Origin: Oxalobacter formigenes
GTDB lineage: Bacteria; Pseudomonadota; Gammaproteobacteria; Burkholderiales; Burkholderiaceae_D
Assembly: GCA_019424645.1 (NCBI GenBank)
Contig: JAHYZB010000098.1
Location: forward strand, 1-14,855
DNA: 14,855 nucleotides
Direction of reading: 5' to 3'
The position numbers and the translations under genes were made by a program. This document shows positions 13,729 through 14,855 of the stretch, piece by piece. Below the pieces are notes generated by a model that was given only the letters and a program-made list of their open reading frames with translations, was not told where the DNA came from and ran no database searches. Position 1 is the stretch's first letter; every line of letters begins with the position of its first letter.

Positions 13729-14855
13729 CTACTTTGTTTGTTCTTGTATAACTGATTCCCATTTTTGCCATACTTTCTCCGGAGAATATTGCTGCATTGC
13801 CAGATGGGCATTTTTTCCCAACTCTATTCTCTTTTCTTGATTCAACATTAAAATTCTTAACTTTTCTGCTAATGCATCTACGCCATCATCCGCAAGGAGT
13901 CCGGTTATCCCATCTAAGACGATCTCTTCCATTGGAGGACATGATTTGAATGCGACAACAGGCAAGCCTGCACTCATCGCTTCTGTTAAAGCCAATCAAA
14001 ATCCTTCATATGCACTTGGGAAACAAAATATATCGGATTCAAGATATAGAGGTAATACATCTTTCTTTGTTCCTTTAAGAAAAACAGTACTTTGCAAGTT
14101 GTAATCGCTGATTTGTTTTTTTAGCGTTTTTGTATAATCGTCCCTATCTTGTTCTTCTCCCCACAATTCTAATATCCAATTAGGGAATTCTTTTGTTAAT
14201 TTTGAAAAGACTTCTACTAATAGATGTTGCCTTTTTTGTTTCATGCATAAACGCGCAACATTTATTATCTTATAAGTATCTTTGTGACACGATAGATTTG
14301 CAGTTTCTATATAAGACGGTACCATATTAGGAATGCATATAACTTCACTTTTCGGAGAAATTTCTTTTACTTTCTCTTTAAAAGATGGTGTAAGAACTTG
14401 TACCAAGGAACTTTCAGTAAGTCCTTTCTTCTCAAATGAGGTAATACCATCGAAAATCTCATCAGGATTAAAATGGAGCATTGTAATAAGGGGTATTTTC
14501 TTTTTTCTCATACCAAGTACTAGAAAACTTGTTGACTTGAGGTCAAAAGATATAATGATTTGTGGTTTTTCATCCTCAAAAAATGCTTCTATTCCATCTT
14601 GAAAGAAACGTGCTTCCCATTTTTGATTCCAGCTTTTGATAGTTTCCTTACTGAATATTCTCACTATTTCTCGAATACATTTCATCCATAGCGGCATACG
14701 TTTATTATTTGGTTTCTTCTTTACTCTGGACATTAAATTTATAAATTCAACTTTTGGTAACAGTGGATAAAAGGAACGTCCATCTCTAGGTGAGTAATAT
14801 AAAATCGTCACCTGATATCCTACCTCCACCATATGGTTGGCAAATTCACAACATA
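13729..14855 (-). pseudogene. Family-4-type glycosyltransferase, interrupted by an in-frame TGA and cut by the window edge
   Basis: A glycosyltransferase of the GT-B fold, expected to add a sugar to a cell-surface polysaccharide or lipopolysaccharide precursor. The frame is open from the right edge and reads CEFANHMVEVGYQVTILYYSPR, the usual first helix and strand of GT4 enzymes. INVARLCMKQKRQHLL begins the donor-binding domain, then LELWGEE, FLKGTKKDVLPLYLESDIF and FPSAYEGF. At 13996-13998 there is a TGA, after which the same frame continues LALTEAMSAGLPVVAF to a TAG at 13729-13731. In relatives this place reads EGFGLALTEAM, so TGA replaces a Gly codon (GGA to TGA is one change) inside the catalytic EX7E motif. 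The upstream product would lack the second Glu and the last 88 residues. Apart from this, about 374 codons are intact, nearly the full family length. Base use is much more AT-rich than the rest of the window, suggesting transfer. A sequencing error is possible. Confidence 0.85.

Noticed and set aside
13996..13998. TGA read as glycine, as in the alternative code of some candidate phyla
   Set aside because: Here TGA lies at a Gly position, but btuC, panC, scpA, the regulator and the transporter all end at family length with TGA, so TGA is a normal stop in this genome.

Overview
The window looks like a chromosomal segment of a Gram-negative betaproteobacterium of the order Burkholderiales. It encodes an outer-membrane TonB-dependent receptor, and the block metG / scpA / panC with a divergent apbC is, as I recall it, typical of that order. 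A large transporter of the oxalate:formate antiporter (OFA) family with strongly biased codons makes an Oxalobacter-like member of the Oxalobacteraceae my best guess. That placement is inference; there is no rRNA or other marker here to prove it.

Region 1 (1-4233, plus strand) is a vitamin B12 uptake operon: the 3' part of btuB (outer-membrane receptor), then btuC (permease), btuD (ATPase, overlapping btuC by four bases) and btuF (periplasmic binding protein). It is closed by a perfect 12-bp hairpin flanked by A and T runs, which can terminate transcription from both sides.

Region 2 (4257-8918, minus strand) is a housekeeping cluster read right to left: metG, a GNAT acetyltransferase coupled to it, an unrecognised 65-residue ORF, scpA (chromosome segregation) and panC (pantothenate synthesis). 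apbC/mrp, an Fe-S cluster carrier ATPase, is transcribed divergently from metG (9031-10116).

Region 3 (10123-13149) holds a ModE-like winged-helix regulator with a periplasmic-binding-protein-like sensor domain on the minus strand, diverging from a 555-residue OFA-family transporter that ends in a strong terminator. Between them lies a 42-codon ORF (11236-11364) with a good ribosome binding site and one predicted membrane helix. The transporter keeps the arginine but not the lysine that OxlT uses for oxalate, and carries an extra C-terminal membrane helix resembling a separately encoded small subunit.

Region 4 (13150-14855) is markedly AT-rich: about 580 bases without a convincing gene, then a family-4-type glycosyltransferase gene on the minus strand that runs off the right edge. 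An in-frame TGA interrupts it inside its catalytic EX7E motif. This part looks like acquired surface-polysaccharide DNA.

I found no CRISPR array, tRNA, rRNA, intact insertion sequence or riboswitch. The most interesting points are the small membrane ORF beside the OFA transporter, the fused C-terminal helix of that transporter, and the single nonsense codon in the glycosyltransferase.
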